A DNA stretch of 64,000 bases from Rhodococcus oryzae (GCF_005049235.1 NZ_SUMD01000011.1:62001-126000), one strand, 5' to 3'; positions 9,261-17,966 are shown, counted from the first letter of the stretch. Notes: a model not told the origin generated them from the letters alone. Translations and numbers: made by a program.

Positions 9261-10850
9261 CTAGACCTTCTCGTACTCCACGTCCGCAACGGACGGCTTG
9301 AGGTCGATCGTGGTCCGCAGCGGCTTGTTCGGCAGGAAGATCACCGCGATGACGGTGACCACCGCAACGGCCGCCGCGATCAGGAAGATCCGACCGGTTG
9401 CGTCGCCGTAGGCCATCCGGATCACGTCCTGCACGGGAGCGGGCAGCGCCTTCAGGTTCAGGTTGCCGCCGCCGCCGGGCGTGTGCGAGTCGATACCGAG
9501 CTTCGCGAATCCCTCCGCGGTGAGGTCGGTGACCCGGGTGGCCAGCACCGAGCCGAGCACCGAGACACCGATCGCGCCGCCGAAGGTCCGGAAGAAGGCG
9601 ACCACACTGCTGGCGGCACCGATGTTGTGGACGCTCACCGTGTTCTGCACCGCCAGGACGACGTTCTGCATCAGCATGCCGGTGCCGAGGCCGAGCAGGG
9701 CGATCATCAGCCCGATCAGCCACATGTGCGTCTCGTGGTCGATCGTGCTCAGCAGCAGGAAGCCGATGAGCTGCAGGATGGAGCCCGCGACGACGAAGCC
9801 CTTCCACTTGCCGAACTTGGTGATCAGCTGGCCCGAGCCGACGGTGCCCACCAGCATGCCGAACACCATCGGGATCGTCAGCAAGCCGGCCTCGGTCGGG
9901 GTGTGCCCGCGCGCGGTCTGGAAGTACTGGCCGAGGAACGTGGTGGCACCGAATAGTCCGACGCCGACCGCGACCGAGGAGATGATGGCGAGCGCGGTGG
10001 TCCGCTCGGTGACGATCTTGAGCGGGATGATCGGCGAGGTGGCCTTGCTCTCGACGAAAACGGTGGCGATCAGCAGCAGGACACCGATGCCCACCAGCGC
10101 CGCGGACTCGGCGGAGATCCAGTCGTAGTAGGTGGCCTTGCCCGCGAAGGACACCCAGATCAGCAGCACCGAGACGCCCGCCGTCAGCAGGGTCGCGCCG
10201 AGCCAGTCGATGGTGACGCCCTCCTTGCGGTCGGTCTCGATGTGCAGCGTCTTCTGCAGCAGGACGAGCGCGATCACGGCGAGCGGGACGCAGACGAAGA
10301 AGCACCAGCGCCAGCCGAGCCCGTCGGCGATGACGCCGCCGAGGACCGGGCCGCCTGCCATCGACACCGCCATGACCCCACCCATGTATCCGGAGTACCG
10401 GCCGCGGTCGCGCGGCGGGATGATGCTTCCGATGATGGCGACGACGAGCGCGGTCAGACCGCCCATGCCGATGCCCTGGATCACGCGGGCACCCAACAGG
10501 ACCGGCACGTTCGGGGCGAAGCCGGCGATGATCGAGCCGACCACGAAGATCACGATCGCCGACTGGACCAGGACCTTCTTGTTGTAGAGATCGGAGAGTT
10601 TGCCCCAGATCGGCGTCGACGCCGCGGTGGCCAGCAGCGCCGTGGTGATGACCCAGGCGAACTGGGTCTGGCTGCCGTTGAGATCACCGATGATCGTGGG
10701 CAGGGCCGTCGAGACGATCGTCGAGCTGAGCAGCGCGGTGAACAGCGCCGCGAGCAGCCCCGCGAGGACCTCGAGGATCTCGCGGTGAGTCATCAGCACC
10801 TCATCGCCCGGCGGGGCGGCGTGGCGAGGCTGGTTGTCGGTTTCGGTCAT
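9261..10850 (-). CDS. DHA2-family MFS multidrug efflux transporter
   Basis: A 529-residue drug:H+ antiporter with about 14 hydrophobic helices. Helix 1 has LSSTIVSTALPTI and the first loop has the MFS motif A (GKLSDLYNKK). VIQGIGMGGL in helix 4 and the motif C-like AGGPVLGGVIAD in helix 5 are typical of drug exporters. The start ATG overlaps the end of the upstream marR gene (ATGA), so it is coupled to its probable repressor. EmrB and LfrA are relatives. Substrates cannot be read from sequence; regulation by MarR is inferred from operon structure and the palindromes upstream. Confidence 0.92.
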   Translation of the reverse strand: MTETDNQPRHAAPPGDEVLMTHREILEVLAGLLAALFTALLSSTIVSTALPTIIGDLNGSQTQFAWVITTALLATAASTPIWGKLSDLYNKKVLVQSAIVIFVVGSIIAGFAPNVPVLLGARVIQGIGMGGLTALVVAIIGSIIPPRDRGRYSGYMGGVMAVSMAGGPVLGGVIADGLGWRWCFFVCVPLAVIALVLLQKTLHIETDRKEGVTIDWLGATLLTAGVSVLLIWVSFAGKATYYDWISAESAALVGIGVLLLIATVFVESKATSPIIPLKIVTERTTALAIISSVAVGVGLFGATTFLGQYFQTARGHTPTEAGLLTIPMVFGMLVGTVGSGQLITKFGKWKGFVVAGSILQLIGFLLLSTIDHETHMWLIGLMIALLGLGTGMLMQNVVLAVQNTVSVHNIGAASSVVAFFRTFGGAIGVSVLGSVLATRVTDLTAEGFAKLGIDSHTPGGGGNLNLKALPAPVQDVIRMAYGDATGRIFLIAAAVAVVTVIAVIFLPNKPLRTTIDLKPSVADVEYEKV

Positions 10851-11338
10851 AGGTGTGTTCTCCCCTGGTTCTGAGAAACGGCGTCGGACACGGCTCTCCG
10901 TACCGGCGGGGTCATGAAGGTGTTCTTGAGCCGACGGAGCGAGGTCACGGCTTCGTGGGCCTCTTCCTCACTCCATTCGCCCAGCAGGGTGCGTAGGCGT
11001 TCGGCCCGGCGTTCTCTGTTCGCCCTCAGCAGCTCTGTCCCGGACTCCGACAGCCGCACGAGCGAGACCCGCCCGTCTTCCGGATCGGCGTGCCGCTCGA
11101 CGAACCCGGCATCCACCAGATCCGCGATCTGTCGACTCAACGACGACTGACTGACGCACAGGTTGGAGGCGAGCTCCATCTGTCTGCACTGACCGACGGT
11201 GGCCAGCACGTGCAGCACCCCGAGAAGTGCTGGCGGAAGTCCGCTCGTGTCGGCGCCGCCGAGAATATTGCGCAACGCCCTCCCGAAGAGAAAGACCTCC
11301 TCGACGAGGTCCTCCGCGGTGGCGGTCTGCACGGCCAT
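10847..11338 (-). CDS. MarR-family regulator of the efflux operon
   Basis: A 163-residue winged-helix repressor. The HTH reads MELASNLCVSQSSLSRQIADLVDAGFVERH, followed by the wing DPEDGRVSLVRLS, the MarR hallmark. One Cys (GQCRQ) and one Cys in the HTH (NLCVSQ) are present and could confer redox sensing, which is unproven. First gene of a two-gene operon, overlapping the exporter start by 4 nt. Its promoter contains two TTGCAN palindromes, as expected of autoregulation. Confidence 0.92.
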   Translation of the reverse strand: MAVQTATAEDLVEEVFLFGRALRNILGGADTSGLPPALLGVLHVLATVGQCRQMELASNLCVSQSSLSRQIADLVDAGFVERHADPEDGRVSLVRLSESGTELLRANRERRAERLRTLLGEWSEEEAHEAVTSLRRLKNTFMTPPVRRAVSDAVSQNQGRTHL

Positions 11339-11366
11339 GGGCTCCCCTGAACAGAGTGATTGATGC

Positions 11367-11407
11367 TTGCAGTCTGCAACTATATATTGGTTGCATTACC
11401 CATGCAA
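11367..11407 (-). promoter_or_regulatory. marR promoter with two operator palindromes
   Basis: On the minus strand, -35 TTGCAT (11407-11402) and -10 TATAGT (11384-11379) are separated by 17 nt. TTGCAT-TACCC-ATGCAA (11391-11407) covers the -35; TTGCAG-T-CTGCAA (11367-11379) begins at the last base of the -10. Both share the half-site TTGCA. Such twin sites around a promoter are typical MarR operators. The same region faces the divergent Met-rich gene. Confidence 0.7.
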
Positions 11408-11454
11408 TTTATTTGCCACGAGACTTGGGTCACTTCCGGACGCTGTGACACCCG

Positions 11455-11515
11455 TAAAATCGGTGGTGCACACGATCATGTGCGAGTGGATCACCACCAC
11501 CGGGAACGGAGGTGA
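11455..11515 (+). promoter_or_regulatory. Promoter, palindrome and strong RBS of the Met-rich gene
   Basis: TAAAAT (11455-11460) is a good -10; no convincing -35 is visible. GCACA-CGATCA-TGTGC (11468-11483) is an inverted repeat placed where transcription should start, so it may be an operator. GGAGGTGA (11508-11515) is a perfect match to the 16S anti-Shine-Dalgarno, with GGAGG 8 nt before the ATG at 11521. Confidence 0.55.
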
Positions 11516-11520
11516 GACAC

Positions 11521-11604
11521 ATGATGTGGCAGGAGATGAGGGACATGTTCATGTCCTGGATGCAGCAGATGGGCTGGCAGATGCCCATGATGCCGATGAA
11601 GTGA
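11521..11604 (+). CDS. Methionine-rich 27-residue peptide
   Basis: This tiny frame begins MMWQEMRDMFMSWMQQ and ends in Trp-Gln then MPMMPMK. Eleven of 27 residues are Met and three are Trp, with no Cys or His. The C-terminal MPMMPM resembles Met-only Cu(I) sites; alternatively the Met could absorb oxidants, or the Trp/Met face could bind membranes. None of this is proven. Evidence for translation: a perfect GGAGGTGA at ideal spacing, a -10 hexamer and a palindrome upstream, and a clean stop 30 nt before the convergent methyltransferase gene. It is divergent from the marR-efflux operon. I know no named family for it. Confidence 0.6.
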   Translation: MMWQEMRDMFMSWMQQMGWQMPMMPMK

Positions 11605-11634
11605 ACCCTGGCCAGGGTCCGCGCGGAGCGACCG

Positions 11635-12903
11635 CTACCGCACCAGCAGCGCGAGGCACTCCACGTGATGGGTCATCGGGAAGGCGTCGAAGGCACGCAC
11701 CTGCTCGAGCCGGTACCCCTGCGCGAGGTACAGCCCGATATCGCGCCCGAAGGCGGCCGGATCGCAGCCGATGTGGATCACCCGGCCCGGGCCCGCATGT
11801 GCGAGCGCCTCGATGACCTCACGGCCCGCCCCGGAACGCGGCGGGTCGAGCACCACCGCGCCCACCGGAACCGGCAACTCCGCCACCACCTTTTCCACCC
11901 GGGCCGCCCGCAGGTGCACCTGCCCGAGCTCCGCCAGCGCGCGCCTGCCGTCGTCGACCGCGCCGCGGCCTGACTCGACCGACACCACCTCGCCGTCCGG
12001 TCCCACCTGCTCGGCCAGCTCGGCGGCGAACACGCCGACCCCGCCGTACAGATCCCAGGCGATCGAGCCGGGAGCGGCCTCCGCCCACTCCCCGACCACC
12101 GCCGAATAGGTCTGTGCCGCACCACGATGCGCCTGCCAAAAGCCGGTCGCCGACAGCTCCCACTCCCGACCACCGACCCGCTCCACGGCACGGCCGCTGC
12201 CCTCCACCACGTGCTCGCGGCGCGGACCCGCCTGTGCGGCGCGCCTCGCGGTGGCGCCGCGTCGGCCCGGACTGCGGCGGCCGGTGCTCGAGACCTTTGC
12301 GGGCTCGATCTCCACCACGTGCCGAGCTCCGTCGCCGTCGACCGTCACCTGGATCTCGCCGCCCGGTCGCCAGTCACGCTCGGCCAGGCCCTGGTACGTG
12401 CCCAGTACCGGCTGCGGGCACAGCAGGTCGGTGATCACCTGGGAGCTGCGGTAGCCGTGAAAACCGGCCCGGCCCGCAGGGTCGACCGCGAGCCGGAGCC
12501 TGGTTCGCCACCCGGTTCCGTCTCCTGTGCCCGGCAGCTCCTCGACCTCGACCTCCCGCTCGACGCCTGCGATCCTCCGGAGCTGGTCGCCGACCACCGA
12601 CGATTTCATCGCGCGCTGGGCGTCCGGGGTGGCGTGCGAGAAGTCGCAGCAGCCGGCCCCTCCGGGCCCGGAGATCGGGCATCGCGCCGTCACTCGCGCC
12701 GGCGAGGCCTCCACGATCTCCACCGCGTCCGCGCGGCAGAACGAGCCGCCGCGATCCTCGGTGATCTCGGCCAGGACGAGCTCACCCGGCAACCCGTGCC
12801 GGACGAACACCACCCGGCCCTCGTGCCTGGCGACACAGAAGCCGCCGTGACCCGGATTCCCGAGCCGAACCTCGATGCTGCGGCCGTACCAGCTCTCGCT
12901 CAT
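11635..12903 (-). CDS. TRAM-domain class I RNA (uracil-5) methyltransferase, TrmA/RumA type
   Basis: A 422-residue SAM-dependent RNA methyltransferase, the counterpart of Rv2689c. The N-terminal TRAM domain (about 1-60, GNPGHGGFCVARHEGRVVFVRHGLPGE) binds RNA. A Cys group near 75-90 (ARCPISGPGGAGCCDFSHA) resembles the Fe-S site of RlmD but shows only three Cys in this stretch. The SAM fold includes WDLYGGVGVFAAELA, then VLDPPRSGAG (motif IV) and the catalytic-Cys region VIHIGCDPAAFGRD. Target base and RNA are unknown; 23S rRNA m5U is the usual assignment. I start at the ATG at 12903, which overlaps the upstream permease stop (ATGA); the longer frame lacks homology. Confidence 0.88.
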   Translation of the reverse strand: MSESWYGRSIEVRLGNPGHGGFCVARHEGRVVFVRHGLPGELVLAEITEDRGGSFCRADAVEIVEASPARVTARCPISGPGGAGCCDFSHATPDAQRAMKSSVVGDQLRRIAGVEREVEVEELPGTGDGTGWRTRLRLAVDPAGRAGFHGYRSSQVITDLLCPQPVLGTYQGLAERDWRPGGEIQVTVDGDGARHVVEIEPAKVSSTGRRSPGRRGATARRAAQAGPRREHVVEGSGRAVERVGGREWELSATGFWQAHRGAAQTYSAVVGEWAEAAPGSIAWDLYGGVGVFAAELAEQVGPDGEVVSVESGRGAVDDGRRALAELGQVHLRAARVEKVVAELPVPVGAVVLDPPRSGAGREVIEALAHAGPGRVIHIGCDPAAFGRDIGLYLAQGYRLEQVRAFDAFPMTHHVECLALLVR

Positions 12904-14903
12904 CGAGGGCCGTCCTCTGCGGCGTCGAAGCCACGCCTGGTGCCGCCGGGCACCGCCTGGATGCGTTCGCGCTTGGCCCGTTCCGAGGAACTGAGCTGCC
13001 ACGGCACGCTCGTGACCATGACGCCCGGCTGGAACAGCAGGCGGCTCTTCAGTCGCAGCGCGCTCTGGTTGTGCAGGATCTGCTCCCACCAGTGCCCGAC
13101 CACGTACTCCGGGATGAACACGGTCACGACCTCACGGGGCGAATCGCGTCGCACCCGTCTGACGTAATCGAGGACCGGCTTGGTGATCTCGCGATAGGGC
13201 GACTCGATCACCTTGAGCGGCACGGTGATATCGCTGTTCTGCCACTCACGGACCAGCGCCCGGGTGTCGGCCTCGTCGACGTTCACCGTGACCGCCTCCA
13301 GGGTGTCCGGCCGGGTGGCACGGGCGTAGGCGATGGCGCGCATCGTCGGCATGTGCAGCTTCGACACCAGCACGATCGAATGGGTCCGACTCGGCAGCAC
13401 GCCGTCCCACTCCTGCTCTTCCAGTTCCGCGGCCACGCTGTCGTAGTGCCTGCGGATCGACTTCATCACGATGAAGATCGCGACCATGGCCACGATCGCG
13501 ATCCAGGCGCCTGCCGCGAACTTGGTGATCAACACGATGACCAGAACGGTGGCCGTCATGGCGAGGCCGATGGAGTTGATGACGCGCGAGCGCTTCATGC
13601 GCCGCCGGGCCGCGGGATCGGACTCGCTCTTCAGGTGCCGGGTCCAGTGCCTGATCATGCCCGTCTGGCTCAGCACGAACGAGACGAACACGCCCACGAT
13701 GTAGAGCTGGATCAGCTTGGTGACCTCGGCCCCGAAGAAGACGACGAAGGCGATCGCGGCGCCGGACAGGAACAGGATCCCGTTGCTGAAGGCCAGCCGG
13801 TCGCCGCGCGTGTGCAGCTGACGGGGCAGATAGCGGTCCTGCGCGAGGATCGAGCCGAGCACCGGGAATCCGTTGAAGGCGGTGTTCGCCGCCAGCACCA
13901 GGATCAGCGCCGTGACGATCGCGATGAAGTAGAAGCCGATGGGGAACCCCGAGAACACGGCCTCGGCGATCTGCGCGATCAGCGTCTTCTGCTGATATCC
14001 CTCGGGCGCTCCGGTGAGCTGCTCGGCCGGGTTGTGCGCGTACACGATCCCGATCTTCTGGGCCAGGGTGATGATGCCCATCAGGAGGACGATCGCGATG
14101 GCGCCCAGCAGGAACAGCGTGGTGGCCGCGTTGCGGGACTTGGGCTTCTGGAAGGCAGGCACCCCGTTGCTGATCGCCTCGACACCGGTCAGCGCCGCGC
14201 AACCCGACGAGAAGGCGCGAGCGATGAGGAAGGCGAATGCGATCCCGTAGAGCTGCGTGTTCTCCGCGTGCAGGTCGAAGCCCGCCGACTCGGCCTTGAC
14301 GTCGTCGCCGAGCACGAAGATCCGGAACAGCCCCCACCCGAGCATCAGGAACATGCCGACGATGAAAGCGTAGGTGGGGATGGCGAACGCGGTCCCGGAC
14401 TCCCGGATGCCGCGCAGATTGATCGCGGTCAGGATCACGATGGCGGCGACCGCGAACAGCACCTTGTGGGTGGCGACGAACGGCACCGCGGAACCGATGT
14501 TCGATGCGGCCGAGGAGATCGAGACGGCCACGGTGAGCACGTAATCGACCATCAGCGCGCTGCCGACCGTCAGGCCTGCCGTCGGCCCGAGATTCGTGGT
14601 CGCCACCTCGTAGTCGCCGCCGCCCGAGGGGTACGCGTGCACGTTCTGCCGGTAGCTGGCCACCACGACCGCCATCACCGCGCAGACGGCCAGGCCGATC
14701 CAGGGCGTGTACATGTACGCGGAGATGCCCGCCACGGACAGGACGAGGAAGATCTCCTCGGGCGCGTAGGCGACCGAGGACATCGCATCGGAGGCGAAGA
14801 CCGGCAGCGCGATTCGCTTGGGTAGCAGTGTGTGCCCCAGCTTGTCGCTGCGGAACGGTCTACCTACCAGCAGCCGCTTGGCAGCGGTCGAGAGCTTTGA
14901 CAC
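12900..14903 (-). CDS. APC-superfamily permease, KimA/YdaO-like (probable K+ transporter)
   Basis: A 667-residue permease with about 12 hydrophobic helices and a cytoplasmic C-terminal domain of nearly 200 residues. The first helix reads FASDAMSSVAYAPEEIFLVLS, which resembles the KimA/YdaO group, whose Bacillus member is a K+/H+ symporter; generic annotation would be amino-acid permease. Divergent next to it are ceoB and ceoC, RCK-type potassium regulators for which no TrkH pore gene is present here. I infer a potassium role. Start GTG 14903: TACGCT lies 6 nt before it with no Shine-Dalgarno, suggesting a leaderless mRNA; the frame continues upstream without homology. Counterpart of Rv2690c. 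Confidence 0.82.
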   Translation of the reverse strand: MSKLSTAAKRLLVGRPFRSDKLGHTLLPKRIALPVFASDAMSSVAYAPEEIFLVLSVAGISAYMYTPWIGLAVCAVMAVVVASYRQNVHAYPSGGGDYEVATTNLGPTAGLTVGSALMVDYVLTVAVSISSAASNIGSAVPFVATHKVLFAVAAIVILTAINLRGIRESGTAFAIPTYAFIVGMFLMLGWGLFRIFVLGDDVKAESAGFDLHAENTQLYGIAFAFLIARAFSSGCAALTGVEAISNGVPAFQKPKSRNAATTLFLLGAIAIVLLMGIITLAQKIGIVYAHNPAEQLTGAPEGYQQKTLIAQIAEAVFSGFPIGFYFIAIVTALILVLAANTAFNGFPVLGSILAQDRYLPRQLHTRGDRLAFSNGILFLSGAAIAFVVFFGAEVTKLIQLYIVGVFVSFVLSQTGMIRHWTRHLKSESDPAARRRMKRSRVINSIGLAMTATVLVIVLITKFAAGAWIAIVAMVAIFIVMKSIRRHYDSVAAELEEQEWDGVLPSRTHSIVLVSKLHMPTMRAIAYARATRPDTLEAVTVNVDEADTRALVREWQNSDITVPLKVIESPYREITKPVLDYVRRVRRDSPREVVTVFIPEYVVGHWWEQILHNQSALRLKSRLLFQPGVMVTSVPWQLSSSERAKRERIQAVPGGTRRGFDAAEDGPR

Positions 14904-15073
14904 CGGCAAAGCGTAATCCGTCCGAACCGATCCAGTGCCATCCGCCACCGACTTCGCCAAATCACGATGTGCGCGGACGGCGCCGAACCGGGGACGGTAC
15001 CGTTCGAATCGATGGTCTCCGCCGCCGCGGCGACCGCGACACACGTCGGAAAGCCGACGAGCGGAGGCGAACG

Positions 15074-15739
15074 GTGTACGTAGTCGTGATGGGGTGCGGC
15101 CGGGTCGGATCGGCCCTCGCGGCCGGCCTGAACCGGATCGGCCACGAGGTCGCGATCATCGACCGCGACCCCGACGCGTTCCGACGCCTGGACCCCGGAT
15201 TCACCGGGCACCGCATCGTCGGTATGGGATTCGACCGCGATGTCCTGCTCAAGGCGGGCATCGAACGAGCCGAGGCCTTCGCGGCGGTGTCTTCCGGCGA
15301 CAACTCGAACATCATCTCCGCCAGGGTGGCCAGGGAGAACTTCGGTGTGAGCCGGGTCGTCGCCCGGATCTACGACGCCAAGCGCGCGGCCGTGTACGAA
15401 CGCCTCGGCATCCCGACCGTGGCCACGGTGCCGTGGACCACCGACCGCTTCCTGCACCATCTCACCCGCGAGAGTCACACCACCAAGTGGCGCGATCCCT
15501 CCGGCACCGTCGCGGTCGCGGAACTCGACCTGCACGAGGACTGGGTCGGCCACCAGGTCACCGAACTCGAGGAGCACACCGGGTCCAGGGTCGCCTTCCT
15601 CATCCGTTTCGGCACCGGGGTGCTCCCCGACCGCCGCACGATGATCCAGGCCGACGACCAGGTGTACGTCGCCGCGGTTTCCGGGACCGTCGCCGAGGCG
15701 GTCGCGCTGGCCGCGACCCCGCCGCCCGCGGACTCCTGA
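15074..15739 (+). CDS. ceoB: Trk-type potassium transport regulator (TrkA N and C domains)
   Basis: A 221-residue cytosolic RCK protein. The Rossmann motif GCGRVGSALA at residues 8-17 and IDRDPDAF bind NAD(H) or a nucleotide; the TrkA_C domain covers about 135-215. Counterpart of Rv2691 (ceoB). The GTG at 15074 follows GCGGAGGCGAAC. It is 70 nt upstream of ceoC and the two should form one operon and a heteromeric regulatory ring. The ion-conducting partner is not an adjacent TrkH; the divergent KimA-like permease is the best local candidate. Confidence 0.9.
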   Translation: MYVVVMGCGRVGSALAAGLNRIGHEVAIIDRDPDAFRRLDPGFTGHRIVGMGFDRDVLLKAGIERAEAFAAVSSGDNSNIISARVARENFGVSRVVARIYDAKRAAVYERLGIPTVATVPWTTDRFLHHLTRESHTTKWRDPSGTVAVAELDLHEDWVGHQVTELEEHTGSRVAFLIRFGTGVLPDRRTMIQADDQVYVAAVSGTVAEAVALAATPPPADS

Positions 15740-15809
15740 TGAGCATCTTCCTTCAGGCGTCGCCGACCGCGGCGCACGATTCGACCACAGACCCGAACGG
15801 ATGGACCCG

Positions 15810-16472
15810 ATGAGAGTCGCAATCGCCGGAGCAGGCGCGGTCGGCCGATCGATCGCGCGCGAGCTGATCCGAGGCGACCACCACGTGATGCTGCTCGAGC
15901 GCAATCTCGAACACGTCGACCCCGAGGCGATCCCGGACGCCGTGTGGGTGCACGCCGATGCCTGCGAGCTGGCCCTGTTGGAGTCCGCCGAACTCGAGTC
16001 CTACGACGTCGTGATCGCTGCTACCGGCGACGACAAGGTCAACATCGTGGTCAGCCTCCTGGCCAAGACCGAATTCGCCGTGCGGCGCGTCGTCGCCCGG
16101 GTGAACGACCCCCGCAACGAATGGCTCTTCGACGACTCCTGGGGCGTTGACGTTGCCGTGTCCACCCCGCGAATGCTCGCCTCGCTGGTCGAGGAGGCCG
16201 TCTCGGTCGGCGATCTGGTCCGCTTGATGACCTTCCGGCAGGGTCAGGCGAACCTGGTGGAGATCACCCTGCCCGATGACACCGAACTGGCCGGCAAGCC
16301 GGTCCGCAAGATCCAGCTGCCCCGCGACGCCGCCCTGGTGACCATCCTGCGGGGTGGTCGGGTGATCGTCCCGCAGCAGGACGACCCGATCGAGGGCGGC
16401 GACGAGCTGCTCTTCGTCGCCTCCGTCGAGGTCGAGGACGAGCTCCGCGCGGCGGTCGGCGTCAAGCGCTGA
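15810..16472 (+). CDS. ceoC: Trk-type potassium transport regulator (TrkA N and C domains)
   Basis: Second RCK protein (220 aa), with GAGAVGRSIA at the N-terminus, LLERNLEHVD at the ribose-binding position and a TrkA_C domain ending EGGDELLFVAS. Counterpart of Rv2692 (ceoC). I start at the ATG at 15810 (RVAIAGAG); another ATG nine bases earlier is possible. A strong hairpin follows the gene. Confidence 0.9.
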   Translation: MRVAIAGAGAVGRSIARELIRGDHHVMLLERNLEHVDPEAIPDAVWVHADACELALLESAELESYDVVIAATGDDKVNIVVSLLAKTEFAVRRVVARVNDPRNEWLFDDSWGVDVAVSTPRMLASLVEEAVSVGDLVRLMTFRQGQANLVEITLPDDTELAGKPVRKIQLPRDAALVTILRGGRVIVPQQDDPIEGGDELLFVASVEVEDELRAAVGVKR

Positions 16473-16505
16473 TACAAAAGTTCCGAATTGTCACGTAACT
16501 GAATT

Positions 16506-16544
16506 TGATGACCGCATTGTCCGAAATCGGGCATGCGGTCATCA
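16506..16544. terminator. Hairpin between ceoC and the DUF3159 gene
   Basis: TGATGACCGCAT pairs perfectly with ATGCGGTCATCA (12 bp). The stem continues through one bulged T with GTCCG/CGGGC to an AAAT loop. It lies between convergent genes in an AT-rich 186-bp gap; there is no long T run. The rest of the gap shows nothing else. Confidence 0.65.
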
Positions 16545-16658
16545 ATTCCGAGAAGCACTGAATTCGGCGGACGCAATTCACCACATGCGGTACGTCACAT
16601 CCGATGCGGCGCGCACACAATTTCGGCGAACCCATTGCGGACGATCCGCGGGTGTTCG

Positions 16659-17381
16659 CTAGGAACGCTCGCCACCCGCGCCATTCGGCTCGGCGCCGCG
16701 ATCATCCGAATCCACCCCGGCCTCGGGCTCGGTCTCCGCGTCTGCCCCCGCCTCCAGCACGGCCTCGGCGGCACGGTCGGCGCGCCGGACCAGCCAGACG
16801 GTCGTCACCAGGACCAGCGCCGTCAGCGGCCAGCCCATCGCGATGCGGGTGACCGCGAGCCACCCGGTGTGATCGGTGTCGTAGAGCTGCGACTGGACCA
16901 GGTAGCGGGCCCCGAACACCAGCGCCCACGCGGCGGTGGCGAGGTCGTAGGCCCGGACCGCGGCTTTGCTGCCCCGCCACGAGTTGCCGTGGCCGTTGAG
17001 GAAGCCCCACAGGACGCCGACCAGCGGCCACCGGACCACGATCGAGAGCAGGAAGACCCCGGCGTAGGCGAGGCTCGTGTAGATCCCGAACAGGAAGTAC
17101 CCCTTGGCATCCCCGGTCCGGTACGCGATGAACGCGCAGATACCGACGCCAAGGAAGCCCGAGATCGCGGGCTGGATGGCGCCCTTCACGATCACCCGCC
17201 ACACCAGGATTGCGGCAGCCACACCCAGGGCGGCCCAGATGGCCGCGGTGAGGCCCAAGAAGCTGTTGATCGGGACGAAGACCAGGACCGGCAGGGTCGA
17301 GTAGACCAGCCCACTGACTCCACCGAGCTGTTCGAGTACGGACTGCTGCTGCCTGTCGGTCACCCGACGAGACTGCCACAT
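16659..17381 (-). CDS. DUF3159 integral membrane protein
   Basis: A 240-residue membrane protein with about six hydrophobic segments and an acidic C-terminal tail (EAGADAETEPEAGVDSDD). Its position after ceoBC and before an OB-fold gene, and its sequence (QLGGVSGLVYSTLPVLVFVPIN), match the DUF3159 protein Rv2693c. Function unknown. A GTG at 17363 (VTDRQQQSV) is an alternative start. It follows the OB-fold gene by 13 nt on the same strand, so they are probably cotranscribed. Confidence 0.85.
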   Translation of the reverse strand: MWQSRRVTDRQQQSVLEQLGGVSGLVYSTLPVLVFVPINSFLGLTAAIWAALGVAAAILVWRVIVKGAIQPAISGFLGVGICAFIAYRTGDAKGYFLFGIYTSLAYAGVFLLSIVVRWPLVGVLWGFLNGHGNSWRGSKAAVRAYDLATAAWALVFGARYLVQSQLYDTDHTGWLAVTRIAMGWPLTALVLVTTVWLVRRADRAAEAVLEAGADAETEPEAGVDSDDRGAEPNGAGGERS

Positions 17382-17394
17382 GTACCGGCGATGA

Positions 17395-17772
17395 CTACGA
17401 ATCCCCTCGAAGCTCGTAGTACGGGTTGTAGATCACCTTCTGGCCGTTGCGCTCACCGACGCGTCCACGAACGAGCAAGGTCTTGCCCGGCTCGATCCCC
17501 GCGATCCGGCGCCTGCCGATCCAGACCAGCGTCACGGCCTCGGTTCCGTCGAAGAACTCGGCCTCCATGTTCGCGGTCGAGGCCTTGGGACATGTCTCGA
17601 CGCTGCGCAGCCGCCCGAGCATGGTGACCTCCTCACCACGACTACAGTCGCAGGCGCGCTGTGCGCCCGACGCCTGCGACGATTCCACCATTGCCTCTGC
17701 ATCGAGTTGATCGAGGTCCTCGGTGAGCCGGCGGGTCAGCCGACGAAAATAGCCTGTGGCCGCGAGTGCCAT
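17395..17772 (-). CDS. OB-fold nucleic-acid-binding protein
   Basis: A 125-residue protein resembling Rv2694c. The N-terminus MALAATGYFRRLTRRLTED is a basic helix; the OB fold covers about 45-125 (TMLGRLRSVETCPK, LVWIGRRRIAGIEPGKTLLVRGRVG, ending NPYYELR), similar to the RecG/tRNA-synthetase anticodon OB class. Two Cys (CDC) precede it. I start at the ATG at 17772, preceded by AGGAGCG; the frame is open further upstream without homology. Function unknown; presumably RNA or DNA binding. Confidence 0.85.
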   Translation of the reverse strand: MALAATGYFRRLTRRLTEDLDQLDAEAMVESSQASGAQRACDCSRGEEVTMLGRLRSVETCPKASTANMEAEFFDGTEAVTLVWIGRRRIAGIEPGKTLLVRGRVGERNGQKVIYNPYYELRGDS

Positions 17773-17966
17773 AGCGCGCTCCTGGAGCAGGTGCGGTGCG
17801 ACTGTCGCCCCGCTTGTAGGTCTGTGTGATCGCCACTGTAGACCCATCCCGAACCGGGAACCACACCACTGTGAGGAGTGTCCCGGCCACCGGGCGAATA
17901 GCCCGATCACGGCCCCTACAGCACCCGTATGGCACCCGCACCCACCCTCGGTGCGACCATCGACGG

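Noticed and set aside
13071-14825. A 584-codon plus-strand frame opposite the APC permease
   Set aside because: His/Asp/Arg-rich antisense translation of a membrane protein; not a gene.
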